Below are positions 29,424 to 36,231 of a DNA stretch of 64,000 bases, piece by piece. This DNA comes from Rhodobiaceae bacterium UBA7804 (GTDB taxonomy: Bacteria; Pseudomonadota; Alphaproteobacteria; Parvibaculales; Parvibaculaceae). Under the pieces are notes generated by a model, which had not been told where the DNA came from, did no database searches, and saw nothing but the letters and a program-made list of their open reading frames with translations. The stretch spans positions 62,001-126,000 of the forward strand of contig DLCG01000004.1 of NCBI GenBank assembly GCA_002480495.1, written 5' to 3'. Position 1 is the first letter of the stretch. The number at the start of each line of letters is the position of its first letter. Made by a program: the position numbers and the translations under genes.

Positions 29424-29690
29424 ATGAACATGAAAAGCGCCACGGCATTCTCGGCTGTCTTTCCTTTCCTTCGTCGTGTGAGGCAACAAGGGGCGAATGA
29501 GAGAGAGGAAGTTCGCCCGGTACTCCTGCCCTTGTGGGTTGCATCGGGCATAGCCAGTTCCGCCTTCCTGTTTTCTTTCTATGGTGACGATGGAAGCGTA
29601 CTGCCGGCCTTGATCTTCCTGACCGTTTGCCCCCTCCTGGTCGCGGCCGTTCTCCTCATGGAGGGCGAAGATTCTCACTCGGATTCCTGA
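29424..29690 (+). CDS. Small membrane protein of unknown function
   Basis: 88 residues with two hydrophobic helices (about 37-55 and 60-80) separated by a short FYGDDGSV loop and ending in an acidic tail. I do not recognise the family. The ATG has GAGGAGGAG upstream. It lies behind a FixK-type box and 27 bases ahead of the DUF3775 gene, so a role under low oxygen is possible. Confidence 0.65.
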   Translation: MNMKSATAFSAVFPFLRRVRQQGANEREEVRPVLLPLWVASGIASSAFLFSFYGDDGSVLPALIFLTVCPLLVAAVLLMEGEDSHSDS

Positions 29691-29717
29691 TCTCTCCGTA
29701 TCGGCGGGGTGATCGGC

Positions 29718-30065
29718 ATGCTCACGCTCGATCCTGGAAAGGTTTGTCGCATCGTCGCGAGGGCGCGCGCCCTCGATACCGGCAGGCCGGAAAATTTTCC
29801 GGAGGATCGAGCGCGCCGGGAACTTCTGGAAATAATTCGTACACTGAACGAAAGAGAGCAGGTCGAACTGGTTGCCCTCTGCTGGGTCGGCCGGAGAACC
29901 TATGCGCCGGAAGAATGGGAGGAAGCTCTTTCCGAGGCCCGCGCCGCGCATAGCGAGCGAACGGCCGAATATCTTGCCGGCCTGCCCCTTCTTGCCGATT
30001 GTCTTGAAGGGGGGCTGGCCCGGTTCGGGCAGGGGTGCAGCGGTTTCGAAGATGGAAATTTGTGA
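29718..30065 (+). CDS. DUF3775-family protein
   Basis: 115 residues. The segments EREQVELVALCWVGRRTYAPEEWEEAL and TAEYLAGLPLLADCLEGGL match what I know of DUF3775, a small alphaproteobacterial family without known function. ATG 29718 is chosen; GTG 29709 is an alternative. The position between a FixK box and fixL suggests it is part of the oxygen-responsive group. Confidence 0.7.
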   Translation: MLTLDPGKVCRIVARARALDTGRPENFPEDRARRELLEIIRTLNEREQVELVALCWVGRRTYAPEEWEEALSEARAAHSERTAEYLAGLPLLADCLEGGLARFGQGCSGFEDGNL

Positions 30066-30167
30066 AATTTTGCCCCTCAAGAGGGATAGTGGACATCTTC
30101 CCGATCTTGATTTAACAGCTTTTGCAATGTTAATTTAAATTATAAAATCACTGTTTCCGGGGCCCTG
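30066..30167. promoter_or_regulatory. AT-rich promoter region of fixL
   Basis: This gap is much richer in A and T than its surroundings and contains the perfect 12-base palindrome TAATTTAAATTA at 30131-30142, about 26 bases before the fixL ATG. No FNR-type box is visible. It probably holds the fixLJ promoter. Confidence 0.4.
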
Positions 30168-31307
30168 ATGGAGAGGCGATTCGACCCGCCATTTGGCGAG
30201 GCGGAGAATGCGGCCCTTTTCCGGCTGCTGATCTCCACCGCCGTGGACGGCATAATGGTCATCGACGGTCGGGGAACCGTTCGGCTTTTCAACAATGCCT
30301 GCGAACGTCTTTTCGGATACGAGCCCGGCGAGGTTCTCGGCCGCAATGTCAGCATGCTGATGCCGGCGCCCTATCGCGAAGAGCATGACGGATATCTGCA
30401 AGCCTACCGGACCACGGGCATACGCAAGATCATCGGCATCGGGCGCGAGGTCACCGCGCGGCGGAAGGATGGGTCCATCTTCCCCATCTATCTGTCGGTG
30501 GGCGAGGGCGTATTCGAAGACGAACCCGTCTTTGTCGGCATCGTCCACGACATGAGCGAGCGTCATGCGGCGCTGAAACAGCTTCAGGAATTGCAGGCCG
30601 AACTCATCCATGTCTCGCGCCTGAACGAGATGGGGCACATGTCGTCGGCGTTTGCCCATGAACTCAATCAGCCTCTCGCGGCGATCGTGAACTATCTGCG
30701 TGCCGCTCAGCGGACCGTCGCCTCCGTCGAAGACGAGACCGTCATCCGCGCAAGGGAGATGATGGACAAGGCTGCGGAACAGGCCAGCCGGGCAGGGCAG
30801 ATCATCAAGCGGCTTCGCGAATTCACGGAAAAGCGCGATACGAGCCGCGCGGAAGAATCGCTGAACCGCATCGTCGAAGAGGCGATCGCGCTCGCGCTTG
30901 TCGGTTCGGCCCCCATGAACATGAAGGTGGAAAAGAACCTCGCCGCGGATCTGCCCGGCATCTCCATGGACCGCATCCAGATTCAGCAGGTCGTGCTCAA
31001 TCTCGTGCGAAACGCCGTCGAGGCGATGGAAGATGCGCCGGTCCGGCATTTGACTGTGACGACGCGACTGACAGGCGAGGGCGATGTACTGGCGAGCTTC
31101 AGGGATACGGGGCCGGGCCTGTCCGAGGAAGTTGTCCGGCGCCTCTTCGAGCCCTTCGTGACGACCAAGGAAAACGGCATGGGCATCGGTCTTTCCATCT
31201 GCCGCTCCATTATGGAGGCCCATGGTGGCCGCCTCTGGATGACACCCGCGCCTGAAGGCGGCGCCGAGTTTCACTTCACCTTGCCAGCAACCGCCCCAAG
31301 GGACTGA
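30168..31307 (+). CDS. fixL: Oxygen-sensing haem PAS histidine kinase FixL
   Basis: 379 residues, soluble, one PAS domain (about 12-130) and a kinase domain. The PAS aligns without gaps to Bradyrhizobium FixL through EEHDGYLQAYRTTG and IIGIGREV. The proximal haem ligand corresponds to His73 and the oxygen-signalling Arg220 to Arg93. The residue matching Bradyrhizobium Arg206 is Ala here and His214 is Lys. Phosphoacceptor His164 (AFAHELNQPL) and the ATP site (NLVRNAVEAM, GMGIGLSI) are intact. It lacks the membrane anchor of Sinorhizobium FixL. It overlaps fixJ by one base. Confidence 0.92.
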   Translation: MERRFDPPFGEAENAALFRLLISTAVDGIMVIDGRGTVRLFNNACERLFGYEPGEVLGRNVSMLMPAPYREEHDGYLQAYRTTGIRKIIGIGREVTARRKDGSIFPIYLSVGEGVFEDEPVFVGIVHDMSERHAALKQLQELQAELIHVSRLNEMGHMSSAFAHELNQPLAAIVNYLRAAQRTVASVEDETVIRAREMMDKAAEQASRAGQIIKRLREFTEKRDTSRAEESLNRIVEEAIALALVGSAPMNMKVEKNLAADLPGISMDRIQIQQVVLNLVRNAVEAMEDAPVRHLTVTTRLTGEGDVLASFRDTGPGLSEEVVRRLFEPFVTTKENGMGIGLSICRSIMEAHGGRLWMTPAPEGGAEFHFTLPATAPRD

Positions 31308-31936
31308 TGAAATCCAGCGACAAGATACATGTCGTCGATGACGACGAGGCCGTGCGCTCCTCGCTCCGTATGCTCCTTGAGTCCGCAGGCTTCGATGTCG
31401 CGGCCTATGCCTCTGCGGCGGATTTTCTCGAGAGCTACAGATCCGGTCTCTCGGGATGTGTGGTCGCGGATGTCCGCATGCCGGGCATGGACGGGATCCA
31501 GCTCCAGGAGGAGCTGGCCCAGCGTCATGCGCACCTTCCTTTCATTGCGATGACCGGGCATGGCGATGTGCCGCTTGCCGTTCGCGCGATGAAAGCCGGC
31601 GCCGTCGATTTCATCGAAAAACCCTTCGAGGCGGATGATCTCATCTCGGCCGTCGAACGGGCGCTGGCGCTCGGGCGAAACCGCGCGGAAGACTCGGGGT
31701 CAGCCGAGGCGGCTGCGCTCGTCGCGGGCCTCACGTCGCGCGAAAGACAGGTCCTCGAGCATCTGGTTGCAGGTCACTCGAACAAGGTCATCGCTCATGA
31801 GCTCGACATCTCTCCGCGCACGGTCGAGGTCCACCGCGCCCATCTCATGGAAAAATTGAAGGTACGCAGCCTGCCCGAAGCAGTCCGCCTGGCCCTCGCG
31901 GCCGAGGTCGCTCCGGCGGAGAAGAAAAAGGGGTAG
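31307..31936 (+). CDS. fixJ: Response regulator FixJ
   Basis: 209 residues. Receiver domain with phosphoacceptor Asp55 (VVADVRMPGMDG) and a LuxR/NarL-type helix-turn-helix (about 140-200; LTSRERQVLEHLVAGHSNKVIAHELDISPRTVEVH). Partner of FixL, encoded one base before; in rhizobia it activates fixK when oxygen is low. The Lys-rich tail (EKKKG) is short. Confidence 0.94.
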   Translation: MKSSDKIHVVDDDEAVRSSLRMLLESAGFDVAAYASAADFLESYRSGLSGCVVADVRMPGMDGIQLQEELAQRHAHLPFIAMTGHGDVPLAVRAMKAGAVDFIEKPFEADDLISAVERALALGRNRAEDSGSAEAAALVAGLTSRERQVLEHLVAGHSNKVIAHELDISPRTVEVHRAHLMEKLKVRSLPEAVRLALAAEVAPAEKKKG

Positions 31937-31941
31937 GGAAC

Positions 31942-31957
31942 TCCGTAAAAATACGGA
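31942..31957. promoter_or_regulatory. 16-base perfect palindrome between fixJ and the receiver gene
   Basis: TCCGTAAAAATACGGA: stem TCCGTA/TACGGA around AAAA, five bases after the fixJ stop and about 80 bases before the next ATG. The size and symmetry suit an operator for a dimeric regulator. No T-run follows, so a terminator is unlikely. Confidence 0.4.
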
Positions 31958-32035
31958 TATGAAGCGCATCGTGACATTGTTATTTTGGGTTGCGGCATGT
32001 GACAGGTTTTTTGCCGTCTCTTGGGTGAAACTGCC

Positions 32036-32440
32036 ATGCTCCCGTCCGCGCTTCTTTCTCCAACCATCTATGTCGTCGACGACGACGAGGCCGTGCGCGA
32101 ATCCATGCGGTTTCTGCTGGAGTCGCATGGCATGACGGTGCGCGATTTTCCGGATGCACGCGCCTTCATAGATGCGGAAAAGCCCCTCGAACACCTTTTC
32201 GGCCGCAATTGCTGTCTTCTGCTCGATCTCCACATGCCTGGTATGAGCGGTGCCGACCTGCTGGAACATATGCAGGCCGCCGGTCACACGATACCGGCAG
32301 TCGTTCTCACCGGTCGTTCGAGCCCCCCGATGCGCGAACGTGTCGAACGCGCCGGTGCCCTCGGCCTGCTCGAAAAGCCCGCCGAGGAACACGATCTCAC
32401 GCGTGAGATTTCGCGCGCGCTTGCTGTCGGCGCCGCCTGA
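32036..32440 (+). CDS. Single-domain response regulator (receiver only)
   Basis: 134 residues from ATG 32036 (TTG 32021 also possible). A complete receiver: acidic pocket VVDDDEA, phosphoacceptor Asp64 (LLLDLHMPGMSG), the Thr of VLTGR and the KPAEE lysine. No output domain. Its sequence is clearly FixJ-receiver-like. Set between fixJ and fixK, it could act as a phosphate sink or competitor for FixL. Several alphaproteobacterial fix clusters carry a similar gene. Confidence 0.85.
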   Translation: MLPSALLSPTIYVVDDDEAVRESMRFLLESHGMTVRDFPDARAFIDAEKPLEHLFGRNCCLLLDLHMPGMSGADLLEHMQAAGHTIPAVVLTGRSSPPMRERVERAGALGLLEKPAEEHDLTREISRALAVGAA

Positions 32441-32472
32441 CCGAAAAAATCCCTCTGATCGAAAAAATCCCT
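32437..32472 (+). repeat. Two tandem 18-base direct repeats upstream of fixK
   Basis: CTGACCGAAAAAATCCCT is followed at once by CTGATCGAAAAAATCCCT, 17 of 18 bases identical. The first copy covers the stop codon of the receiver gene. The pair lies 118 bases before the fixK ATG and could be a tandem regulator site. Confidence 0.7.
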
Positions 32473-32488
32473 GTCCGGATTTTAGACA

Positions 32489-32501
32489 TAAGTGTTTTCC
32501 C
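32489..32501 (+). promoter_or_regulatory. FixJ-site-like sequence upstream of fixK
   Basis: TAAGTGTTTTCCC resembles the Sinorhizobium fixK promoter FixJ site as I remember it (TAAGTAGTTTCCC). It lies about 90 bases before the fixK ATG. The comparison is from memory and needs checking. Confidence 0.35.
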
Positions 32502-32589
32502 TCAATGTTCGCCCGGACCCGCGCGTGACATCGTTTAACCATTCCAGAGAACCGCGGAATCTTCGCGGTCCAAAGGGAAGGGGAACGAA

Positions 32590-33348
32590 ATGTCCATCAA
32601 TATAGACCGCCTCGAAACCGCCACCGCGCGCCACCTCCCGTCATTCGGCGCCGCGCTTGCCTTCCCTGAGGCGGCCGGGCGTTCCGCCACTCGCGAAGAG
32701 ACCCACCATCGGGAAGCAGAGCCGTTGTCCGGATTTCCGGCTATCGGCGTAGCCCTCGAATTCGGAAGAAACCAGACCGTCTTCACCGATGGCGATCCCG
32801 CGCATTTCTTCTACAAGGTGACGAGCGGTGCCGTGCGCCTCTGCAAGCTCTTTCCGGATGGCCGCCGCCAGGTCGCCGGGTTCTGTTTCCCCGGCGAATA
32901 TTTCGGGCTGGCATGGCAGGGCGATGAATACGCGCTGACGGCGGAAGCAGCGAGCGACAGCACGGTGATGCGTTTCCGCCAGAGCTGCCTCGAAGATATC
33001 GAGCGTTCTCCCGGCGCGCGTTCGCAGCTCGTTTCGCTCCTTTGCGGCGAGCTCTCGCTGATGCAGAACCATCTCCTGATGCTTGGCCGTCAGACGGTCC
33101 GCGAGCGTGTTGCGTCCTTCCTGCTCATGATGCTGGACAGGCAGAGGCTCACCGCGAGGGACGGTGCGGTCATGGACCTTCATATGGGTCGCCAGGACAT
33201 CGCCGATTATCTCGGGCTCACCATTGAAACTGTCTGCAGAACCATCAGCGATCTGAAGCGCGCCCGGGTGATTGCCGTACCGGGCCCCCGCGAGATCGTC
33301 ATATCGAACCTCCGCGCGCTTCGTGCGCTGGCGGATGGAGAAGAATAA
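32590..33348 (+). CDS. fixK: CRP/FNR-family transcription regulator FixK
   Basis: 252 residues. Cyclic-nucleotide-binding-like sensor fold (about 50-160), long dimer helix, and a winged helix with recognition helix LTIETVCRTISDLKR. The FNR contact residues for TTGA are conserved as Glu213 and Arg217, while the serine between them is Cys216. No N-terminal cysteine set for an iron-sulfur cluster, so this is FixK rather than FNR. Probable target sites are the boxes at 27166 and 29339. It ends before a strong terminator. Confidence 0.9.
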   Translation: MSINIDRLETATARHLPSFGAALAFPEAAGRSATREETHHREAEPLSGFPAIGVALEFGRNQTVFTDGDPAHFFYKVTSGAVRLCKLFPDGRRQVAGFCFPGEYFGLAWQGDEYALTAEAASDSTVMRFRQSCLEDIERSPGARSQLVSLLCGELSLMQNHLLMLGRQTVRERVASFLLMMLDRQRLTARDGAVMDLHMGRQDIADYLGLTIETVCRTISDLKRARVIAVPGPREIVISNLRALRALADGEE

Positions 33349-33412
33349 CAATCCGGCTGCGGATCACCGCCGCCGGAGCCGCCGTTTGTCCTTCCCGAAC
33401 CCGGCGGCCAAT

Positions 33413-33457
33413 TGGGAGGAAGTCGCGCCCCCCGGACTTCCTCCCATTCTTTTTTCC
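33413..33457 (+). terminator. Rho-independent terminator of fixK
   Basis: Perfect 11-base stem GGGAGGAAGTC / GACTTCCTCCC (33414-33424 and 33435-33445), extended by one T-A pair, ten-base loop, followed by ATTCTTTTTTCCC. One of the strongest terminators in the window. Confidence 0.92.
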
Positions 33458-33545
33458 CGTCCGCGAGGATCTGCCTGAACGCTTTTATCGGAAGAGAGGG
33501 CACCCGGCGGATTCCGCTGGCGCCTCGATCACCCGCATGAGTTTC

Positions 33546-33582
33546 GCCGATAATATATATTATGATGAATAATATATCGGCC
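33546..33582. repeat. AT-rich imperfect inverted repeat
   Basis: GCCGATAATATATATTAT and ATAATATATCGGC face each other around a short GATGA centre. The block is almost pure A/T in a GC-rich genome. It may be a promoter upstream element, a nucleoid-protein site or an operator for the gene at 33761. Confidence 0.5.
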
Positions 33583-33692
33583 AGGCATTCGAAAAACGGT
33601 GCAATTCCGGGGTTTTACGGTTCAGCCCCTCTCGTAACGCAATCTTACGGTCGTCCAATTCCGCCACATATTGGGTAATTCGATGATGCGTC

Positions 33693-33712
33693 GAACGCAT
33701 CTCGCTTTCGTT
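33693..33712 (+). promoter_or_regulatory. Degenerate EcfG-like promoter motif
   Basis: GAACGCATCTCGCTTTCGTT matches the motif before the fourth paralog (35760-35783) base for base at 19 of 20 positions except that four bases (TTCG) are missing from the spacer, leaving 12 instead of 16. As it stands the spacing is wrong for EcfG. Confidence 0.35.
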
Positions 33713-33760
33713 GGTTTTCCTTCCCGATGGGCTCTGGGGGCTCGAAGTCTGGAGGAATTC

Positions 33761-34588
33761 ATGACGCGCTTCAGGAACAATCTTCTCGCCGGCGCGGCGA
33801 GCCTCGCTCTCGTTGCGGCTCCGCTGGCCGCGGCGCCGGCCCATGCCGCCGATGTGCTGGGCGGCGCCACGGGATCGGTCTCGGGCGCGGCTTCCGGCGC
33901 TGTCGACGCCGCCGGCTCCACTGCCGGAAAGACGCTTGGCGGTTCCGCCGGCGCTGCCACGGACGCCGGTCTCGGCGCCGGAGCGAATGGCGCCTCGGCG
34001 GATGTGAATGCCTCGGGTGCCGGCGCTGTCGAAGGTAGCGGCCTTTCGACTGGCGCCAAGGGCGGCCTTTCCGTTTCCGGTGAAGCCGAGGCGCCGAGCC
34101 CCGGCGAAATCGAAAACAGCGTCCAGGGCGCGGCTGAAGCCGCCCGAGAGAATGCCGAGGCAATGACCGGCAAGGCGGCCGGCAAGGCGAATTCGGCGGT
34201 GTCCGGCGCAGCTTCCGGTCTTGGCGCCGAAGGCAAAGGTGCCGTCGACGCCGATACGGATGCTTCTATCGGTGATGGCGCTGCCCTTCGCGGCAATACC
34301 GTCACCAAGGACCTCACCGTCGCCCAGAATGCTGGCGGCAGCATCGGCATCGACCCCGTGACGAACTCGGCGGACAAGGCAGCGTCGCAGGCCGCGTCCA
34401 CGCTGGATCCGGCCAGGAAGCTCACCGAGATGGGCTACACGGATATCGAGCCCATGGAGGCGGATGCGCAGGCGGGCGGCGAACTCGCGTTCAATGCCAC
34501 CAACGCCGAAGGCGAAGACGTGATGGTCGTTGTGGATGCGCGCACCGGCGCCGTCGTGAGCGAGCAGCCGGCCGATACGGCGATGTGA
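33761..34588 (+). CDS. Exported Ala/Gly-rich protein with C-terminal PepSY-like domain (paralog 1)
   Basis: 275 residues. Signal peptide (about 1-30, ends PAHA-A), then a low-complexity Ala/Gly/Ser/Asp region (30-210) and a C-terminal domain of about 55 residues opening LTEMGYTDIEPME and closing VVVDARTGAVVSEQP. The same domain occurs in the next three genes. PepSY-type domains are thought to bind or inhibit extracytoplasmic proteases; that is family knowledge, not shown here. GGAGGA lies five bases before ATG 33761. Confidence 0.75.
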   Translation: MTRFRNNLLAGAASLALVAAPLAAAPAHAADVLGGATGSVSGAASGAVDAAGSTAGKTLGGSAGAATDAGLGAGANGASADVNASGAGAVEGSGLSTGAKGGLSVSGEAEAPSPGEIENSVQGAAEAARENAEAMTGKAAGKANSAVSGAASGLGAEGKGAVDADTDASIGDGAALRGNTVTKDLTVAQNAGGSIGIDPVTNSADKAASQAASTLDPARKLTEMGYTDIEPMEADAQAGGELAFNATNAEGEDVMVVVDARTGAVVSEQPADTAM

Positions 34589-34598
34589 TTGCCCTTCC

Positions 34599-34620
34599 CG
34601 CTTTCCGTGTACGGAAAGCG
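34599..34620 (+). repeat. 22-base palindrome after paralog 1
   Basis: CGCTTTCCGTGTACGGAAAGCG: a 9-base stem with a TGTA loop, not followed by T. It sits just before the terminator at 34642 and may stabilise the 3' end of the transcript. Confidence 0.55.
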
Positions 34621-34641
34621 CTTGAGATACTGGATTAAGAG

Positions 34642-34675
34642 CGGCGCGGAATGTCAGTTATTCCGCGCCGTTTTC
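34642..34675 (+). terminator. Rho-independent terminator after paralog 1
   Basis: Perfect 11-base stem CGGCGCGGAAT / ATTCCGCGCCG (34642-34652, 34660-34670), seven-base loop, followed by TTTTC. Confidence 0.88.
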
Positions 34676-34716
34676 ATTGAAGCAAAATGTGAGCTTCGAG
34701 TTTTCGCGATTTTCGT

Positions 34717-34741
34717 TGAACGCCACCGTCTTCCGTTCGTT
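34717..34741 (+). promoter_or_regulatory. EcfG-like promoter of paralog 2
   Basis: TGAAC, 16-base spacer, CGTT; the general-stress sigma EcfG consensus is GGAAC-N16/17-CGTT. It ends 51 bases before ATG 34793. Confidence 0.5.
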
Positions 34742-34792
34742 TCGCAGGCAGACGGGCTTGGGGCGCTTGCAATTGAATTCGGAGGAAAACTC

Positions 34793-35158
34793 ATGACCCG
34801 CCACAACGACAGCCCCAGATACCGGAAGACGCTCTTCGCCGGTGCCATGGCGTTGGCCGTTTCTCCGCTGGTTGCCGGAGGTGCCCTCGCCCAGGCCTAT
34901 AAGGCGGAAGCATCGTCGTCGGCCATTGGCGCCGGGGGGGCTGAACGCCTGCAGGAAAGCACTCCCGAGAGCGTCGAGGATCGCGGCTACAGCAACGTCG
35001 AGCCTGCGGCCAATACCCATGCCTCCGGCAGCGAGCTCGCTTTCAATGCCGTGGACCCGAAGGGGAACCCGGTGCTGCTGGTCGTCGACCGTTCCACTGG
35101 CCGCGTCATCCGCGAAAAGGAAATGCGCACGCTGCCCGTGCCGTCGAAGAACCAGTAA
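34793..35158 (+). CDS. Exported PepSY-like domain protein (paralog 2)
   Basis: 121 residues. Signal peptide ending ALAQA (about residue 34), a short linker and the shared domain (VEDRGYSNVEPAAN to LLVVDRSTGRVIREKE), then a short tail PVPSKNQ that resembles the DTPSKQ tail of paralog 3. GGAGGAAAACTC precedes ATG 34793, which is chosen because an upstream extension would precede the signal peptide. Confidence 0.75.
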   Translation: MTRHNDSPRYRKTLFAGAMALAVSPLVAGGALAQAYKAEASSSAIGAGGAERLQESTPESVEDRGYSNVEPAANTHASGSELAFNAVDPKGNPVLLVVDRSTGRVIREKEMRTLPVPSKNQ

Positions 35159-35187
35159 GAGGCTTCGCGGGATTTCCCGGTTCGTGG

Positions 35188-35212
35188 GGAGCGAAAACCG
35201 TCCTTGCGCGTT
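35188..35212 (+). promoter_or_regulatory. EcfG-like promoter of paralog 3
   Basis: GGAGC, 16-base spacer, CGTT, eight of nine consensus bases; ends 36 bases before ATG 35249. Confidence 0.45.
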
Positions 35213-35248
35213 CTTGCCATAAGTCCACAACCGAAGGAGGACAAGGTA

Positions 35249-35647
35249 ATGACGAAGATCGGAAACAGGTTTCTCGCGAGCGTCGCCAGCGCCGCGCTTC
35301 TGCTCGCTCCTGTGGGTGCGATGGCGGACACTGCCGTCATCACCGGCACGCAGACGGTTCCCGCCGGAACTCATTACGATCCTGCCACCGGCGCCGTGAC
35401 GACGACCACGGTGACCACGACGACGATTATCGGCCAGCACGCCGACATCGCCGATCCCATCGCCTGGCTCGAAGGGAAAGGCTATTCCAATGTCGAGCAG
35501 GTTGCAGGTGTGACGGAGTTCGACCAGATGGCTTTCCACGCCGCGGACGGCATGGGCCAGCCGGTCGAGATCGTGATGGACAAACAGACCGGCGAAGTCG
35601 TGCGCGAAACCAATCTTCGCAAGGTCGATACTCCCTCGAAGCAGTAA
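35249..35647 (+). CDS. Exported PepSY-like domain protein (paralog 3)
   Basis: 132 residues. Signal peptide ending AMADT (about residue 27), a Thr-rich segment (AVTTTTVTTTTIIG) and the shared domain (LEGKGYSNVEQVAG to VMDKQTGEVVRETN). AAGGAGG lies before ATG 35249. Only 90 bases separate it from paralog 2 with no terminator, so the two may also be co-transcribed. Confidence 0.75.
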   Translation: MTKIGNRFLASVASAALLLAPVGAMADTAVITGTQTVPAGTHYDPATGAVTTTTVTTTTIIGQHADIADPIAWLEGKGYSNVEQVAGVTEFDQMAFHAADGMGQPVEIVMDKQTGEVVRETNLRKVDTPSKQ

Positions 35648-35679
35648 CCCCTTTTCCGTGAAACGCCCATGAAACGAAC

Positions 35680-35711
35680 CGGGGCGCGTCAGTCTGGCGC
35701 GCCCCGTTTTC
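35680..35711 (+). terminator. Rho-independent terminator after paralog 3
   Basis: Nine-base stem CGGGGCGCG / CGCGCCCCG (35680-35688, 35698-35706), nine-base loop, then TTTTC. Confidence 0.88.
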
Positions 35712-35758
35712 GTGAAGCGCCTTGGAATAGCCTCGTAATGGGCAATTTCATGGTCGGG

Positions 35759-35783
35759 TGAACGGATCTCTTCGGCTTTCGTT
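35759..35783 (+). promoter_or_regulatory. EcfG-like promoter of paralog 4
   Basis: TGAAC, 16-base spacer, CGTT, 62 bases before ATG 35846. Same spacing as the paralog 2 motif. Confidence 0.5.
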
Positions 35784-35845
35784 GATTGGGTAAGGCCGCT
35801 TGATGAAAGAACGAGCGTCCCTATCCAGAAACAGGAGGACAAGAG

Positions 35846-36199
35846 ATGACTGATTTCAGGAAAACGCTCCTCGCCGGTGCCGCAGGCCTCGTCCTGATGG
35901 CGGGCCCCGCCCTTGCCGAAGGCACCTATGGTGAGGAACCCGCCGCACGCGACATGCAGACGGAAGGTGCCGTCGAGATGGAAGGCGCCACGGGTATGGA
36001 TTCCAGCGCCGCGGCCACCGATGCGACGGCGCAGCTCGAGGCCCTCGGCTACACCGATGTCGAGCCGGTCGAGGCTCAGGGCGACGCGGCCGTGGAAGGC
36101 GAAGGCTACTACACCGCGACCAACCCGGACGGCGATCGCGTGACGATCCAGTTCGACGAGGAGGCCGGTACGGTCATCGGCGAGCAGCCGGCCGAGTAA
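35846..36199 (+). CDS. Exported acidic PepSY-like domain protein (paralog 4)
   Basis: 117 residues. Signal peptide MTDFRKTLLAGAAGLVLMAG to about residue 24 (ALA-EG), then an acidic Ala/Glu-rich linker and the shared domain (LEALGYTDVEPVEA to FDEEAGTVIGEQP). Its N-terminus (KTLLAGAAGL) resembles paralog 1 (NNLLAGAASL). It is the most acidic of the four. AGGAGG precedes ATG 35846. Confidence 0.75.
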   Translation: MTDFRKTLLAGAAGLVLMAGPALAEGTYGEEPAARDMQTEGAVEMEGATGMDSSAAATDATAQLEALGYTDVEPVEAQGDAAVEGEGYYTATNPDGDRVTIQFDEEAGTVIGEQPAE

Positions 36200-36231
36200 G
36201 TCCGGCCGTCGCGAAAATCGCGGAGACAAGC

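Larger units (their letters stand above)
33349..33760 (+). other. 412-base intergenic region between fixK and the first PepSY-like gene
   Basis: It holds the fixK terminator (33413-33457), an AT-rich imperfect palindrome (33546-33582), a degenerate EcfG-like promoter motif (33693-33712) and the ribosome site GGAGGA before ATG 33761. I see no coding sequence with family similarity in it. Confidence 0.7.

Noticed and set aside
32437..32472. Start of a CRISPR array
   Set aside because: Two directly adjacent 18-base units without spacers, and no cas genes in the window.
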